In this document: positions 16,706 to 29,000 of the stretch, one piece after another
Position numbering within the stretch: the stretch's first letter is position 1
How the letters are laid out: every line of letters begins with the position of its first letter
DNA from: Liquidambar formosana
Lineage: Eukaryota > Streptophyta > Magnoliopsida > Saxifragales > Altingiaceae
Reading direction: 5' to 3'
Assembly (NCBI GenBank): GCA_039720395.1
Contig: JBBPBK010000100.1
Coordinates: 1-64,000, forward strand
Length of the DNA: 64,000 nucleotides
The notes under the pieces: generated by a model
Databases searched by the model: none
What the model was told of the DNA's origin: nothing
What the model saw: the letters and a program-made list of their open reading frames with translations, nothing else
Program-made: the position numbers and the translations under genes

Positions 16706-16945
16706 GGGAAAAGATTCAGTGCCGAGTTGATAAAACTCAATACAATGCGAAAGTAAAATGAACCCTTAAATTAGCTTTTGGACAGTTTCAATTTAAAGAT
16801 TAAAAAATTGTCTATTGAAGTTATTTTGGCCATATCAGTAGTAACTTTTGATTTTTAAATCTGAACCATCTAAAAACTAATCCAAAAATCTATTCCACCT
16901 TAACATCGTACTGAGTTTTATCAACTCAGCACTGAATCCCCTCCC
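16706..16945. mobile_element. 240-bp MITE with near-perfect 10-bp target duplication
   Basis: Terminal inverted repeats: the left end GGGAAAAGATTCAGTGCCGA pairs with the complement of the right end, and TTGATAAAACTCA is shared further in. Flanks are ATATATTAAC (16696-16705) and ATATACTAAC (16946-16955), 9 of 10 identical. A 9-10-bp duplication and a GGG-type terminus point to the Mutator superfamily. No coding capacity. Confidence 0.7.
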
Positions 16946-18161
16946 ATATACTAACCCTCTGCTTTTATTTAATTTCAACCATCATAAAAGCGAGTTAGGT
17001 GGCCACATATCACAATCAACATACTTTCTTTGCTTGGATCACTTTTACCACATCTAAAAGTTGTACAAAGTTGACTGATCACAACATCTGCATGAGAGAT
17101 ATTTGATCATCCAGCTGTAATAATAATAATTATAATATAATACCAATAATTATTATTATATTAATTATTGCTAGAGAACTTATATCTTGGACATTTTCTT
17201 AGTAGAGGCCGTCCAAAAACAATACCCAAAATGGGTCCATTTGTTCCCACTTGGCAGAGCGATGTAGCTTAAGGTGGGTGAGATGGTGCCAAACATGTCA
17301 AAATCTTAGTTTGTGAAAGTCTACGTATTTCCCAATGTTTTGGTAAAAAAATGTGGTTGGAAAATTCATGGGCCCTCCATGTAGGGTCTACCAGATGGTT
17401 ATTGCTTCCTTATCGGCTGAATCCATGATTCTCAATGCCAAGTTGTTGGGCCAACCTCTTTTTCCCTTTCAACCCTAAATTTCTATTTCCCATGCCCACT
17501 TCTCAGCCTAGGAGTATGCGAGTATGGTAAGGTGAGAGTCCCCTCTGTTCTCTATCCCTTCGAGTTTCTACTACAAACTTACTTAAGACTTACTAAGTAG
17601 CAATTCTGATATTCAATCATAGAATCGATTCTTTTTTCTTTTTCCTTTTTTTGGGTAGAAATCATAGAATTGATATATTTTTTTTAATTTTATTTATGAG
17701 TCGGGATCATAGAATCGATTCTGATCAAGCTAAAAAGGCCCTTTTTATGTTTAATACTCCTTGATGACCGATTGACCGATAATAGTGAAGTAGTGCTATA
17801 AAGAAAGGATGAGAAGAACTCCCATTGGCCATTGGGTGCCAACTTTTTTTTTCCCCTCCAAAAAAACTAAACAAAACCAATCCAAGTTGCACCCCTTCAT
17901 GCATAGCCATGCAGACACCCAAGCATACATTCTCCCATCTCACACAAAAATTAAAGAACTAGAAAAACCCAAGAGTACTGATCATAAAAAGCTTACGAAA
18001 GGATGATATTACAGCATAAGTATAGAGGCAACATTTTTTTTTGCCCCAACAAAAGGAAAAAAGAAAAAAAAGGAAAAAAGGAAAAAGCCAATACTAGTTT
18101 ATTACAACTAGTTGAGGGACTTAAACATGCGATGGATCCCATGTGACAAGATGCATAGAAT

Positions 18162-21100
18162 TTAGCTACACATTCCTCTCCCCTTCATGACATGCCTCCT
18201 TAGACCTGGAATATGGACGTTTGTGATGTAATCTTTCCAATCTATGCTTCCCACATCAAAACCAAATATCATCCTTTCTTCTTCAGACATGCTTTCCATC
18301 AATCTTTGAGTATTGCTGTTATCAAACCTGGCAAATTTTTTTTTTTTATTTATAGAAGAAGTAACTAGGTCAGTACTAATTTTTACAAAAGAAGAAGCTA
18401 GTTAAGGAAAATCTTTGCATCACTAGCTAACTCGAGTCCATGAGATAGAAGTGGAATAAAAAAGTTGAGTATCTTTTATTTTGAAATTGAAAATGGATAA
18501 TAAATGGGGATCCGCCGATAATTTTCTTGCAATCTTGCACTTGTTTTTTTTTTTTTTTTTTGCCCCTTTTTTTTCTGTACATTTTGAAATGAAAATATTT
18601 TCCATCTCAGATTAAGGTACAAACATAATTAAAAACTTATCAAGAATGCAAGAAAAATCATGTAGCATAGAATCCAATTGCAAGAGATATATGCTCTTTT
18701 TTTTTTTTCCTTTTTTTTTTTTGTTTGGGTGCTACATGTGTCCCTACCCAATTAACCTTCATATCACTAGTAGACAACTAGTACTGCATGCAAAATTATT
18801 ATCTCCATTACCTTCCACCATAGAAGGTGTACGGCTCATATATATTAGCCAAGTACTTTGCTTGCTCCACTGATTTTCTGCAAATATTTTCAAGTTTCCG
18901 AGACGCATTTCCATTTGGAGTGTCCATAGCCACTAACCCACTGCGTTGAATTGCATCTCTCCAAAGGTGAGCAGAGAAATCTTCCATGGAATGGAAGAGT
19001 TTCATGGTTGGAACATGGATTGGCTTCCCCTTTGAGTCCATGCATGGCGAGGAATTGTAGTGTTCATAGAGCAGTCTGGCCAAGTCTTGGAAAACTAGTG
19101 GGTTTGTGACCGACGAAGCAATTTGGTAAATGTTAATTTCGGGTTTTCTAGTTGTTCCATGCCTCGCCATGGCTGCCAGGGTTGCGTTGACGACCATATC
19201 GGCTGGGACCTACAACCAGTGATGTTAAGATAGCAGCAACACTTTACACTTCATGGGTTTGAAATAAGAGGTGGGGCATGCAGTGGTGGAGCAGAAATTT
19301 GATTTAGAGAGGCTAAACTTTGGTTGATACTTAGGATTTTAACCTAATTTAAATCAGCAAATAAATTTTATAATAAAAAAAATTCAAAGAAATCAATTGA
19401 CTATAATAAAAAAAGAGTCACACTTGGCTCTGCCCCTGGGTGTATGTAAGATGTTGGTAGTACTTACCACATCAAGTACACCATTAGGGTTTACTAGGAA
19501 ACCTGTGAGCTGCCCTTTTCCATAGTACATAATTATTGGATCCATCATCCTGCATGAGAGGGAGAGAGATGGTTTTTAACCATCCTAAAGCTTGTATGAA
19601 ATATGTGAAACAAATTCCATTTTACAAAGAAATAATTATTTCAAGCAAACATCAAAGAAAATGCAATCTATAGATGAATAATGGGTTGAATAAGCATATA
19701 TACCTACTTCCTTCCATCCATCCAGGGAATGGCTCTTTGCAAGTGCTCTCAATAACACTCGGTCGAATGATGACTACTGGTATTTCTCCTCTCATATTAT
19801 CAATTATCATTTCTCCCATTGCCTTTGTGAACACATAAGTATCTTGCCATCCATATTCTTTTGCCCTAATGATTGAGAATTATCGTCACTTTTTTTGTTG
19901 CAGTTATGTCAATTTTTGAATTCTAAATTCATGCAATAAATATCTAAGAAGAAAAGGGAGTTTGTTTGGTTCCCAAGAAAACAGAGGAAAAGGAATTAAA
20001 GAGAAAATGGGACTTTTACAACAATTTGGAGTTGCTCGTGTTGAAAAATTATAAAATTTTCATTTCCATCCCAACTTCTTGGCTACCAAACGAAGCATTA
20101 ATCAAGGGGGAAAAAAAGAAGGAAGAGAAATACATTACCTCTCTAAACCCAATTCTTTCATCTTCTGAGCCAATGCATTGTCTTGAAAAGCTTTCTTTGT
20201 ATCCAAAACCAACTTCAATTCTCCTTCGACGTCCAATGTGGGGAGTGAACTTGATGGGCTTTCAGAGGCAAGAATTTCCCTTGCTATGCTATCTCCAATG
20301 CAGAAGGGCTTTTCCATGATTCTTCCTTGTCTTTGTCCATTAACGTAAGCTGTATGTGAGAGAATGAAGCACCTATCTAACTGTTTTTGATACGAGCAAG
20401 CACAAAATGCATTTTGGTTAATGTGTTTGGTGTCTTTGTATATATTTCTTACCTGTTGAAACTTGCAGGAAGAGCTTAAGTTTCTTGCACTTCTTCGCAA
20501 AGCTCATAAGGCGATAAGGTCCTCTTGTATTTATGTCAATAGCAACATCATATCTGCAATTTGACAGGAGCTCAATTCTATCTATCACAATACACTTATC
20601 ATTTTGATCATTATAGAGATTTTCAATCGTAATCATTGATTAAAAGGCCATTACTCAGAGTAGGTCCCGTTAAGCAGGTTCTGAGAAGGGTGAATTGGAC
20701 ACAGTCCTAAACTCTGTTATTTATAGCAATTTTCAAGACTAGAACCCACGCTTGGTAGCTCTAGACTTTTACCATTTCACTAGACAATGACCCCATAACC
20801 CTTGATTCTTATAGACAGTATGTAAAACTTTCAAAGGGAAAAAGCCATAACCTTTCATCAAAGGTTGTATTTGCTGCAGAATTTACAATTACGTCGACTT
20901 CTTTTGTAATTAAATCAGCTATGTCTTCTTCTAATCCAAGATTAGATTCGCAAACATTTCCCACCACTGGAACAAGCTTACTCATCATGAAATCTTGATA
21001 TGATTTTCCATGGGTTTGTTGGAGACACCTAAAAATTTCTGCATTTATGATCTATAGCACAACCATAAATTAAATTGTTACCAAGATAGGTATAAAACCC

Positions 21101-21438
21101 ACCAAAAAATAAAAAATAAAAAATAAAAAAATCTAGTTATAATTTATAAATTAGTGAAAGTTTAGGAACATCACTTCATGAAAAACATACTTCATTCCTC
21201 AATCTTTCCATTGCAGCTTCCTTATTTTTCGCCTTGATCAAGAGATATATCTTACCCACATCGGGAACTGTCCGTAAAATCTTCTCAATAAGAACTGAAT
21301 ATTAGAACCCAAACAAAGAAAAATTAAAACTCAATATTGAAAGAAGATCATATAAAAGAAATTTTCTATTGAAGAAATCAACCTCAGCCAGTATTCATCC
21401 AAAATTCAAATATATAAATTCATACATACATCCATTTA

Positions 21439-21479
<41 letters not shown>

Positions 21480-21906
21480 AATGAAATTGATGTGAGAGGG
21501 GGGGGGTACCTTTTGCTAAAAACCCAGTTGCACCAGTAATAAAAAACCCCTTCCCCTTAAGAAATCTGACAATTCCAATACCATCATGCATCTCCACTAA
21601 AGAAGCGGTTGGTCCACCGTAAGGCATTAAATCCTTCACTGCAATCTCTCCTTGGCTATTCCCATTTGGAGATAACACCAAGCTCCCAGCATCCATCACA
21701 GCTGCACTATGATCACCACTGCTCACCAAAGTAGACCTCTCTGTCAAAACAGTGGAGAGCCCAGTGGACTTCGTCGTATTTCCACCGCCTTGGCAATACA
21801 CCACACACTTCTTCTTCTTCAATGAGCAGGGCCGGTTAAGCTTAGCATTCACTCTTATGAGCCTTTTTGGTGCAATTGAAGAGGAATTTAGGAAAAAACT
21901 CCCCAT
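18162..21906 (-). CDS. Fatty acyl-CoA/ACP reductase, FAR2/MS2 (MALE STERILITY 2) type
   Basis: NAD(P)H-dependent alcohol-forming fatty acyl reductase; the family member FAR2/MS2 acts in anther plastids to supply fatty alcohols for sporopollenin. Nine exons: 21906-21510, 21294-21191, 21051-20852, 20553-20453, 20349-20139, 19865-19704, 19549-19468, 19209-18812 and 18327-18162. They join in frame to 606 residues (Arabidopsis FAR2 about 616, from memory). Residues 1-100 are a Ser/Lys/Arg-rich plastid-type extension missing from cuticular FARs. The nucleotide-binding motif [12 protein letters not shown] is at 121-132. The active-site YxxxK is Y348-K352 (YVFTK). [11 protein letters not shown] marks the NAD_binding_4 domain, and a FAR_C domain follows from about residue 420 to the C-terminus. 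The start is the ATG at 21906; the frame opens upstream only from TTG. Intron 3 holds a SINE. Tapetum expression is expected from the family, not shown here. Confidence 0.94.
20648..20794 (-). repeat. tRNA-derived SINE copy B (acyl reductase intron 3)
   Basis: The best-preserved head of the family. On the minus strand it starts TGTCTAGTG...TGGTAAAAGTCTAG (tRNA-like A-box region), continues GCGTGGGTTCTAGTCTTG (B-box), and ends CTGCTTAACGGGACCTACTC...GTAATGG. Homologous to 1944-2097, 29428-29586 and 43831-43930. Same orientation as the host gene. Confidence 0.65.
21440..21477. repeat. (TA)n microsatellite in acyl reductase intron 1
   Basis: About 38 bp of alternating TA immediately inside intron 1. 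The ORF reading through it is an artefact. Confidence 0.9.
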
Positions 21907-22734
21907 CACTGCCAAGACAAATTGGAAAAAGGTCAGATGGGAAAAAGGTTAACCAACCAAAGTTTGTGTTTAGTAAGAAATGGTTGGCTTGAAACCTTAG
22001 CTATTTCCTTCCTATACAAAAGACAGAAAAAAAAAAAAAAAAAGCAAGTAAACAAACTAAGCTCTATAAGATAAGAGATGGGTATGGTTTGGTTTTAGAG
22101 AGAGGGAGGCGTGAGAAAGCAAAGATGGGGTGGGATGGTTTTAAGGGAGAAGGAGATGAGAGTTAGGTAAATTTTGAATTACAAATGTTTTGTTGGGAGG
22201 AATTTCATAACGGCTCTCTTTTTGCCACCAACGGCTAATATGGCGGGAGTTCTCTTTTATCCCCTTCTTTAATTATTCAGAATTTGTTGATTATTTATAT
22301 TTTATGTATAGTTTTATTTTTTAAAATTGAAGGGGAATAAAGGGTGTGGGAGAGGAGACGTGGCAATGGGCTGGGCTCTGTTTGGATGGACCACTAAATT
22401 TGGTGGCACTCATCCTTAAAGAGCAGTGCTTTGCGTCGTGGAATTTGACCTCGCCGTTTTCAAGAGGTAGGGTTAGAATTGCGCATGGTATGACCCTTGG
22501 AGTACTTATACATGTGGGGGTTCTTTTCTTATGCAAAAGGACAAAATTTCATGACCCAGTTTGTAAAATTAAAACTTGGGAAAAAAATGGACAAAAAAAT
22601 TTGGTGTGATTTATATTTTAAAGAAGATTGGACAAACACCTATGAGGCTTTTTTTTTTGGGTTCAAAATAGAAGAGTTTAAAGAGAACTTTGATATACCT
22701 TCCTGGTGTAGATCAAGTGTAGTTTGGGATAGGG

Positions 22735-22990
22735 GTGTAAACGAGCCGAATCAAGCTGAGTAATAGGTTAGTCAAGTTTGGCTCATTAAAGTATCGAACT
22801 CAAAATGATGTTTAAGATTGACATGTTTATTTCACAAACGAGCTCAAATATTTTAGTTATTTAAAGTACTAATAAACTTATCGAGCTGAGTAGTACTTTA
22901 CTCGAGCTTGGCTCAATAAATTACAAGCTTGAAATAATGTTTGAGATTGACTCATTTATTTCACAATCCAAACTCGAGTGGCTTGATTCA
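22735..22990. repeat. Two-unit degenerate repeat with GAGCTCGAGC-like motifs
   Basis: Two roughly 130-bp units share CGAGCTGAGTA, TTTGGCTCA(T/A)TAAA, AATGATGTTTAAGATTGAC and TTTATTTCACAA. Related GAGCC/AAGCTTGAGC wording is seen in the element at 30907-31700, but no end structure is found here. Probably an old transposon remnant. Confidence 0.45.
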
Positions 22991-23271
22991 TTTTACAACT
23001 CTAATCGTAGTGTCTAATCTAATCTTGGTCAAATAAGAACATGCTTATATAAGTAATATTAGTATCATGCATTGAGGGTGTATCTTGTCTATTGGCACTA
23101 GATACCTTATAACCCACCAGTGCATGGGGTATAACCTCTAATGCTGATTCTGATAGAAATTATATCAGCATATTTTCACCTTGCTATGTCCATGTATGAT
23201 ATATATATTTTTAAGTTAAAGATCTAATATGTACACCACTGGCACAACATGACCCTACATTAATTTCTTTA

Positions 23272-23670
23272 GGGAACGGCTATTGCAACTCCCCATTCCT
23301 ATAAGCCCACCCCCTATTCTTTAGGTTTTTAAGGTTTTATGCAAAATATAAAAAAATTTTATGAAAATCGGCCATAATGTCCACTAGAAAACATCATTTT
23401 GAACAACTTTGCAAAAGAAAGTTTTTCCAAAATGTATCGTTTAGGTAGACTTTTTGGCAAAAAATGAAATAAATGCTATAAATGGTTAAAAAGTATATTT
23501 AAACAATAGATTTTGGAAAAACTTTCTTGTGAAAAGTTGTTCAAAATGATGTTTTCTAGTGGACATCGCAGCCGATTTTCATAAAAACTTTTTATATTTT
23601 GCATAAAACCTTAAAAACCTAAAGGATGAGGGTGGGCTTATAGGAATGGGGGGTTGCAATAGCCGTTCCC
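23272..23670. mobile_element. Intact foldback MITE, Mutator-like, with perfect 9-bp target duplication
   Basis: 399 bp. The two halves are inverted copies of each other for about 190 bp: the left end GGGAACGGCTATTGCAACTC pairs with the right end GGTTGCAATAGCCGTTCCC, and the inner blocks AAAACATCATTTTGAACAAC and GTTGTTCAAAATGATGTTTT also pair. The flanks are the identical 9-mer ATTTCTTTA at 23263-23271 and 23671-23679. A 9-bp target duplication with long TIRs is the hallmark of Mutator-superfamily elements. No ORF. Degenerate relatives are scattered through the window. Confidence 0.88.
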
Positions 23671-24448
23671 ATTTCTTTAAGAGAGTTGAGGGCCCAAGAG
23701 TTGGCTACTGGGCCCATGACTGTTTGCGGGCCCGACTAATGTGTTTCCAAATTAATTGGCTTGATTGAAGAAGAAATGACCGATAGTGTGCATGTGTTTT
23801 ACCTGTTGATATGATTATGAATGTGTCCAACTGTCCATGTGAAAATGGACTTGCATATTGTGTTTTTGTCCACATGCACCGATGAACTTGGTCATGTGGT
23901 TGAAAACAAGAAGAAGAGCTCTTTTATTTTATCAACTTGCGTTCGATTTCTCTGATAAACACTTAAAATTCTTAAATATACTAAACCGATGTAGGGGACT
24001 ATGCTCTTAAGATCGTCTTAGTAAGAGATTTAGTCAAGGGATGTGCAAGTTGGCCCGAACACCCTGACCGAAAAAAAAAAAAAAAAAAAAAAAAAGGAAA
24101 AAAGGAAGAAGAAGAAGAAGAAGAAGAAAACAAGGAGAAAAGGATTTTGCTAGCAATTCTTTATAAAGTGCCTCAGTGTTTGCTTGTCTGTTTTTTTTTT
24201 TTTTTTGTTTTTTTTTTGGTTGTACATAGAAAACTACAAAGGAAAAACTAAAGCCTAATGACAGGCAGGCCCTCAAGGTACTTCAAAAGGAGCCCCCCGG
24301 GAGGGTGATCAAGTAAGGCAGGTCTATTACTATGACCCTTTTTTTTTTTTTTGGTGGGGGGGTGGGGGGAGGGGGGGGTTTTTTTGCCGATGCTATGGTG
24401 TTCTTTTATTAAGTTAAAATGCATAATATACAAATCAACAAACACTCA

Positions 24449-24520
24449 GCGTTTGTAGTCCAACGGTTAGGATAATTGCCTTCCAAGCAATAGACCCGGG
24501 TTCGACTCCCGGCAAACGCA
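24449..24520 (+). tRNA. tRNA-Gly(TCC)
   Basis: 72 nt folding as a complete cloverleaf. The acceptor stem GCGTTTG (24449-24455) pairs with CAAACGC (24513-24519), with discriminator A at 24520. The D-arm contains GTCCAACGGTTAGGAT. The anticodon stem ATTGC/GCAAT (24475-24479 and 24487-24491) frames the loop CTTCCAA with anticodon TCC at 24482-24484. The T-arm is CCGGG-TTCGACT-CCCGG. A- and B-box promoter elements are intact, and no intron or encoded CCA is present, as expected for a nuclear plant tRNA gene reading GGA glycine codons. It sits alone in intergenic DNA. Confidence 0.96.
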
Positions 24521-25390
24521 TTAAAAAATATTTTTTCTTTTTCATACATTATTTCTTCAAAAATATTTTTTTAATAAACGTGCTATAAAAAATTTCCCCC
24601 AAGTCATTGTCAAACCAGTTTGGAAAATATTTTTAATAAATGTGCTTTGAAAAAAATTCCTAAGTCATAGTCAGACCAATTTCGCCAACCCATCAAGGAC
24701 TTCATTTACCTTTAAAATAAATAAAAGAAAAGTATAAGCACAATCTTTGGTGAATAGATTCAGTGTAATTCCTTCAACTCTGGACATAGATTCTTTCCAG
24801 TAATTTGATATATTTAGTAAAATTTGGGTCATTTATGTATGGATCCCATTTCACATGAATGGTTTAGATTTTACTTGATATGTTCAGTTATCGAAAAAAA
24901 TCTTCCCCCAACTCGATATAGTGCGGAGGTAAAATCAATAGTAAGATGAATGCATCGAAAAAAATTCTTCCCCCAACTCGGTATATTGCGGAGGCAAAAT
25001 CAATAGTAAGATGAATGCCCACAGCATATCGAAAAAAGGGAGGGCGAAAAAAAAGGTTTTGACTTGGCAGTTGGTCAGTTAGGCTGGACGAACAACTGCC
25101 ACATTTACAAGCAACAGCCAGATGGCTTGAGCTGATGGTATTAGTGACGTTTCCCTCATTGAAAAATATCACACCGACCCGTCTTAAAAGCCGTATAAAC
25201 AGGGGACGGAAAAACTAAAGGAATTAAAGCACCAGAAACCACTGGCACCAACGACACCGCCAAAACCGCTAGCTTTTGAAATCCCTGGTTTTCCTATTTG
25301 TCAAAAACCAGTGGGCTCTAGTTGGAAAAAGATCCCATTATATATATGCACATCCCCTTCAATTCCCTTGTCCAAATCAATAGTGTTTTC
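24521..25390. other. Intergenic with a 64-bp tandem duplication
   Basis: No gene recognised. 24891-25018 has two copies of a 64-bp unit (TCGAAAAAAAT-CTTCCCCCAACTCG...AGTAAGATGAATG) with few differences. Further right, TATATATATGC at 25338-25348 may be a TATA box for the small ORF starting at 25391. Confidence 0.55.
24891..25018. repeat. 64-bp tandem duplication
   Basis: Units start at 24891 and 24955. They share CTTCCCCCAACTCG, GCGGAGG and AAAATCAATAGTAAGATG and differ at a handful of bases. Confidence 0.85.
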
Positions 25391-25630
25391 ATGGCTACTC
25401 TAGTTCTTCTGTTGTCTGAACTTCTCCGACCCCAAAGTGCTTCTCTAACATCATTACCACCCTTTTCTTCTCCCTCTTCGGGTGCTGCTGCTGCTGGTGC
25501 TGCTGCTTCTGTGGCTGCTTCGTCGTCATTTACTACAAAAAGGGTTGCCCAAAAATCACCGAGAAACGAGACAGAGAACGGCAATGAGGAGGAGATGGTA
25601 GTAGATCTGCAGGACCTTGTTTGGCCTTAA
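25391..25630 (+). CDS. Possible small protein of unknown function (79 residues)
   Basis: Not recognised. The ORF MATLVLLLSELLRPQ... ends DLQDLVWP. It has a short hydrophobic leucine-rich start (residues 2-10), a Ser/Ala-rich middle (around 20-48) and a charged stretch with ENGNEEEMVVDL near the end. Support for a real gene: a TATATATATG box about 45 bp upstream of the ATG, a C-rich short leader, and an in-frame continuation without low-complexity nucleotide repeats apart from the GCTGCT run. Against it: no known domain and small size. An upstream in-frame ATG at 25322 precedes the TATA box and is less likely. If real, it is a single-exon gene divergent from its surroundings. Confidence 0.4.
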   Translation: MATLVLLLSELLRPQSASLTSLPPFSSPSSGAAAAGAAASVAASSSFTTKRVAQKSPRNETENGNEEEMVVDLQDLVWP

Positions 25631-26007
25631 ACAGATCGATACACCTCTCCTTGGATTAACTCCTTGTAGATTCTTTCTGTAGCTCATCATCCTCTATTAG
25701 TAATGAGAAATATATTTGCCCCATGTACTGTGTAATTAATGCACAATTCAAATTGGTTTGAACCCATCAAGACTCTCAGACCAGATTTGCCATACTACAC
25801 CCATTTACCTCTTAACAGCTTCCCCCTCCAGTGCTAATGAAACGACAGAAAATTGGAGGCCAAAGAAGCATTACGTCATTTCTTTTATCAATTGTGTTGA
25901 GCTCATTGCTTTATTGGATTATGATTCCATGTCTCAATCTTTCTATGGTATATCCCAAACTTGTATAAAACAAAGAAGATTAAAAAAGAGGGGAAAGAAA
26001 AATTTTC

Positions 26008-29000
26008 TTAATCGCCAGACAAACATCGAAGACAACAGCACTGAAAACCAAACCCTTCACACAAGAGAGTTTGCCGAGCGTCACGATCCATACTTGCATC
26101 TATGTAGCAGATCCGAAGCTCTTCACCTGCAAAACAAAAAATGCCCGACAAGAATTTACAATAAATTGAGGCTAATGGCCTGTCTAAAATTACATAAGAA
26201 AGATTCATCAGATGTGTTCAGGAACAGTCCTAGCCTGCAAAGATGTCATAGGAGTCCTAACCTTTTATATTTTTCATCTGATGTGATGTGTTCAGGAACA
26301 GTCCCATTATATTACACTTTTTAATGAAAAATATTATGTTATGTTTAGATAAAGAATTTCTAGATAGAATTTGCTTTTGAAATAAAATTTGTAAAATTTT
26401 TATAAGGATGAGATAGACAAAATCCTTATAAAAATTTTACAAATTTCATCTCAAAAGCAAATTCCACCTACAAATTCCTTATCCAAACATAGCGTAAAAG
26501 GTTTTTATGAAAACTAATAGCATTATTTACTGGAAAACATTATTCTAAACAACTTTATAGGAGAATTTTTTTCCAAAATCTATCATTTAAGCAGATTTTT
26601 TGGCCATTTACAATTTCTATTTCATTTTCCATGAAAAATTGCCAAAACTTCTACTTAGATGACGGATTTTGGAAAAATTCTCTCCTATAAAGTTGTCTGA
26701 AATGATGTTTTCTAGTAGACTATGCGATTAGTTTTCATAAATTTTTTTTATATTTTTCATAAAACCTTAAAAATATAAATTAAATGGGAGTTTAAAGTAT
26801 TTTATGTGGTGGCAATAACCTGACCCTAAATATTTTGTCATTTGTCATGGGTTTCTTCATTTTCTGGGACTAGGACCACCTCTTCCACTATTAATAACTG
26901 CCCAACCGTTATTTCTCCAACAACATGTGTTTAATTATAGGGATTTTTGGATAAATCTTAATTATATGAATAATGGAGAAACCTTGCATTGGGTGCAGTC
27001 ACGTGTAACTACTATACCTCTATTTAACTACTTGTTTTCTCTAACAACACGTGTTTAATTATAGGGTTTTTTGGATAAATCTTAATTTTATATGAATAAT
27101 GGATAAACCTTGCACAAACCATGGGTGCAGCCATCCCTACATCTAACTAATTGTTTTCTTTAACCGCCACATATCTTCCTTTGTACACATGTCCAGCCAT
27201 GTTATTTTGACTTCTTGGCTACTAACAGAACCTCTTAATGCCACGTGTAATAATTCTACCTATTTATCAAATGGGTAAAATTATGGTGGTGACACTCACC
27301 AACACTAAATAGCTTACTTTGTATTGCAGTTCAGGAATTACAAGTAAAGAATTTGCATTGCAAGATTAAAGCTCTATATGAAAAGGAGTGTATCCAGACC
27401 TTCACACCAAATAAACCAATAATGCTTGCTACTTTAAAAGAACCACGTGATTTTCACATGATCATACCTATTTAATGGTCATGGCATTTTTTTTATTTAA
27501 TCATTTACTTTTTTATTTATTTATCTGGCAGTGAAATTATTAGTTCAGTCCATGTGGAGGCATGGTGACTCCACACTGAATACAAATCCTATGCCTAGTT
27601 GGGACTTCCACAATTTATCAATGGAAGCCACTGCCTTACATTTCGGAGAATTGTAGAACTCATTGTCAACAATTATCATCCATCAACAATTGTCAATCTG
27701 GGAGATCAACATCAAGAAGGCATAGTGGAAGTCAATATCTTAAATTTTGTAGAATTGTGAACTTAGATTGTCAACAATAATATATCCGGGAGACCAACAT
27801 CCCGAGAAGCCAAAGTGGAAGCCACTAACTTACAATTGTCAATCATCTTGTGATGAAAACAGAACTGTGAGGAAGTTCTCTATCCAGGTCTTCTTTTCTG
27901 TCTTTTCATTAATAATAAACTCATTCCAGAAGAATTCCAAGAAAAAAAGAGAGACAAAAACTGCAGTAGATGAGACAAACCTGCTTCAATGTCACGAAGG
28001 GCCTTCAATCTTGCATTCGCATTCTCTATCCATATAATGTGTACATTTGGATCTGTAATAAAGAATCACCAAAGTCAGTTCCTTTCAGTTGTGTGCATGA
28101 TATCTACGGTAGTGTTTACTCAACTCCCACTCATCCATCCATCATTACATGGGCCTTGTCCAGATAAAATTAAATTGTTCCAATTTTCCTGATAGCATTT
28201 AAAATGACAGGTTTTTGTGTATTTATTTATTTAAAATGTTCGATATAATTTGTTTTAAATAATGTCTAATAACCTCAATTTTGTGACAACCTTTTCATTA
28301 GATGATCATGAGCATTCAACTGTTATGAAGATTGACACTGAAGCATTTCATTTCCATGTGGAGATGCACCACATAAGGGAGAAACGCTCTCCAATAAGAT
28401 TATAATGAACAAAGTAAAAGAATGTCCCATGGGCACTGTTGGGAAATCCCAAATCCAACATTGCCCAGACACTGCGTTTGATATAACATGGTGTCAAAGC
28501 TTATTGTTCTTGGATCCGTTCCGTTTGTGAGTCCGTCTTTGTTATCCACGTGACAGGCCCATTTTTCTCTTGTTAAGTCTACACATCAAGAGGAGAGTGC
28601 CTTATACATAGTAGGAACTAAGTTAAGCAGTACAAGGAGGAAGCTTACCACAGTCATGATTGTAGAAGGATGGAAGCATATAAACAGCATTACCAACAGC
28701 ATCTTCAGCTTCTACAGAGGCTGCCGCTGATTTAAGAAGATCTTCATACAATCCACCGGGCAATTCAATACGAAATGCATTGATACGAATCCTTGCCAGC
28801 ACACTAGTGTACCATTGCTTTGTTAGAACTATTAAAGTCAAAGATAAGTGTTCTTCCAAAGAGAGCAAGGCATAGAGAAAACATAACGGAAAAGAAGTCA
28901 GATGGAAAAAATAAGGATGAATCTTTGCAACACAAAGGATACATGCTATTTGTCCATCCATGATGTTTGCCTTTGTGAAGGCACTTCTTAGCAAGCCAAA

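Larger units (their letters stand above)
14767..18161. other. Intergenic: phosphatase 5' side to acyl reductase 3' end
   Basis: No gene seen. It holds the upstream region of the phosphatase, poly(A) runs near 15920 and 16100, a 35-bp tandem duplication at 16533-16602, a C17/A21 tract at 16606-16643, a 240-bp MITE at 16706-16945, and a triplicated ATAGAATCGATT-like motif between 17620 and 17720. Confidence 0.6.
21907..24448. other. Intergenic upstream of the acyl reductase, with repeats
   Basis: No protein gene seen. The first few hundred bases are the promoter side of the acyl reductase. A degenerate tandem of about 130-bp units with GAGCTCGAGC-like motifs lies at 22735-22990. A degenerate member of the GCACGTGCTGATATAA repeat family lies at about 23050-23185, and an intact foldback MITE at 23272-23670. 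Poly(A)/poly(T)/poly(G) tracts occupy 24065-24385. Confidence 0.6.

Noticed and set aside
25758..26324. 188-codon plus-strand ORF, the longest unassigned one on the left side
   Set aside because: It runs antisense across the last exon of the SET gene and into the 3' region, with no domain. The minus-strand exon with ELRICYIDAS and a proper acceptor explains the sequence.
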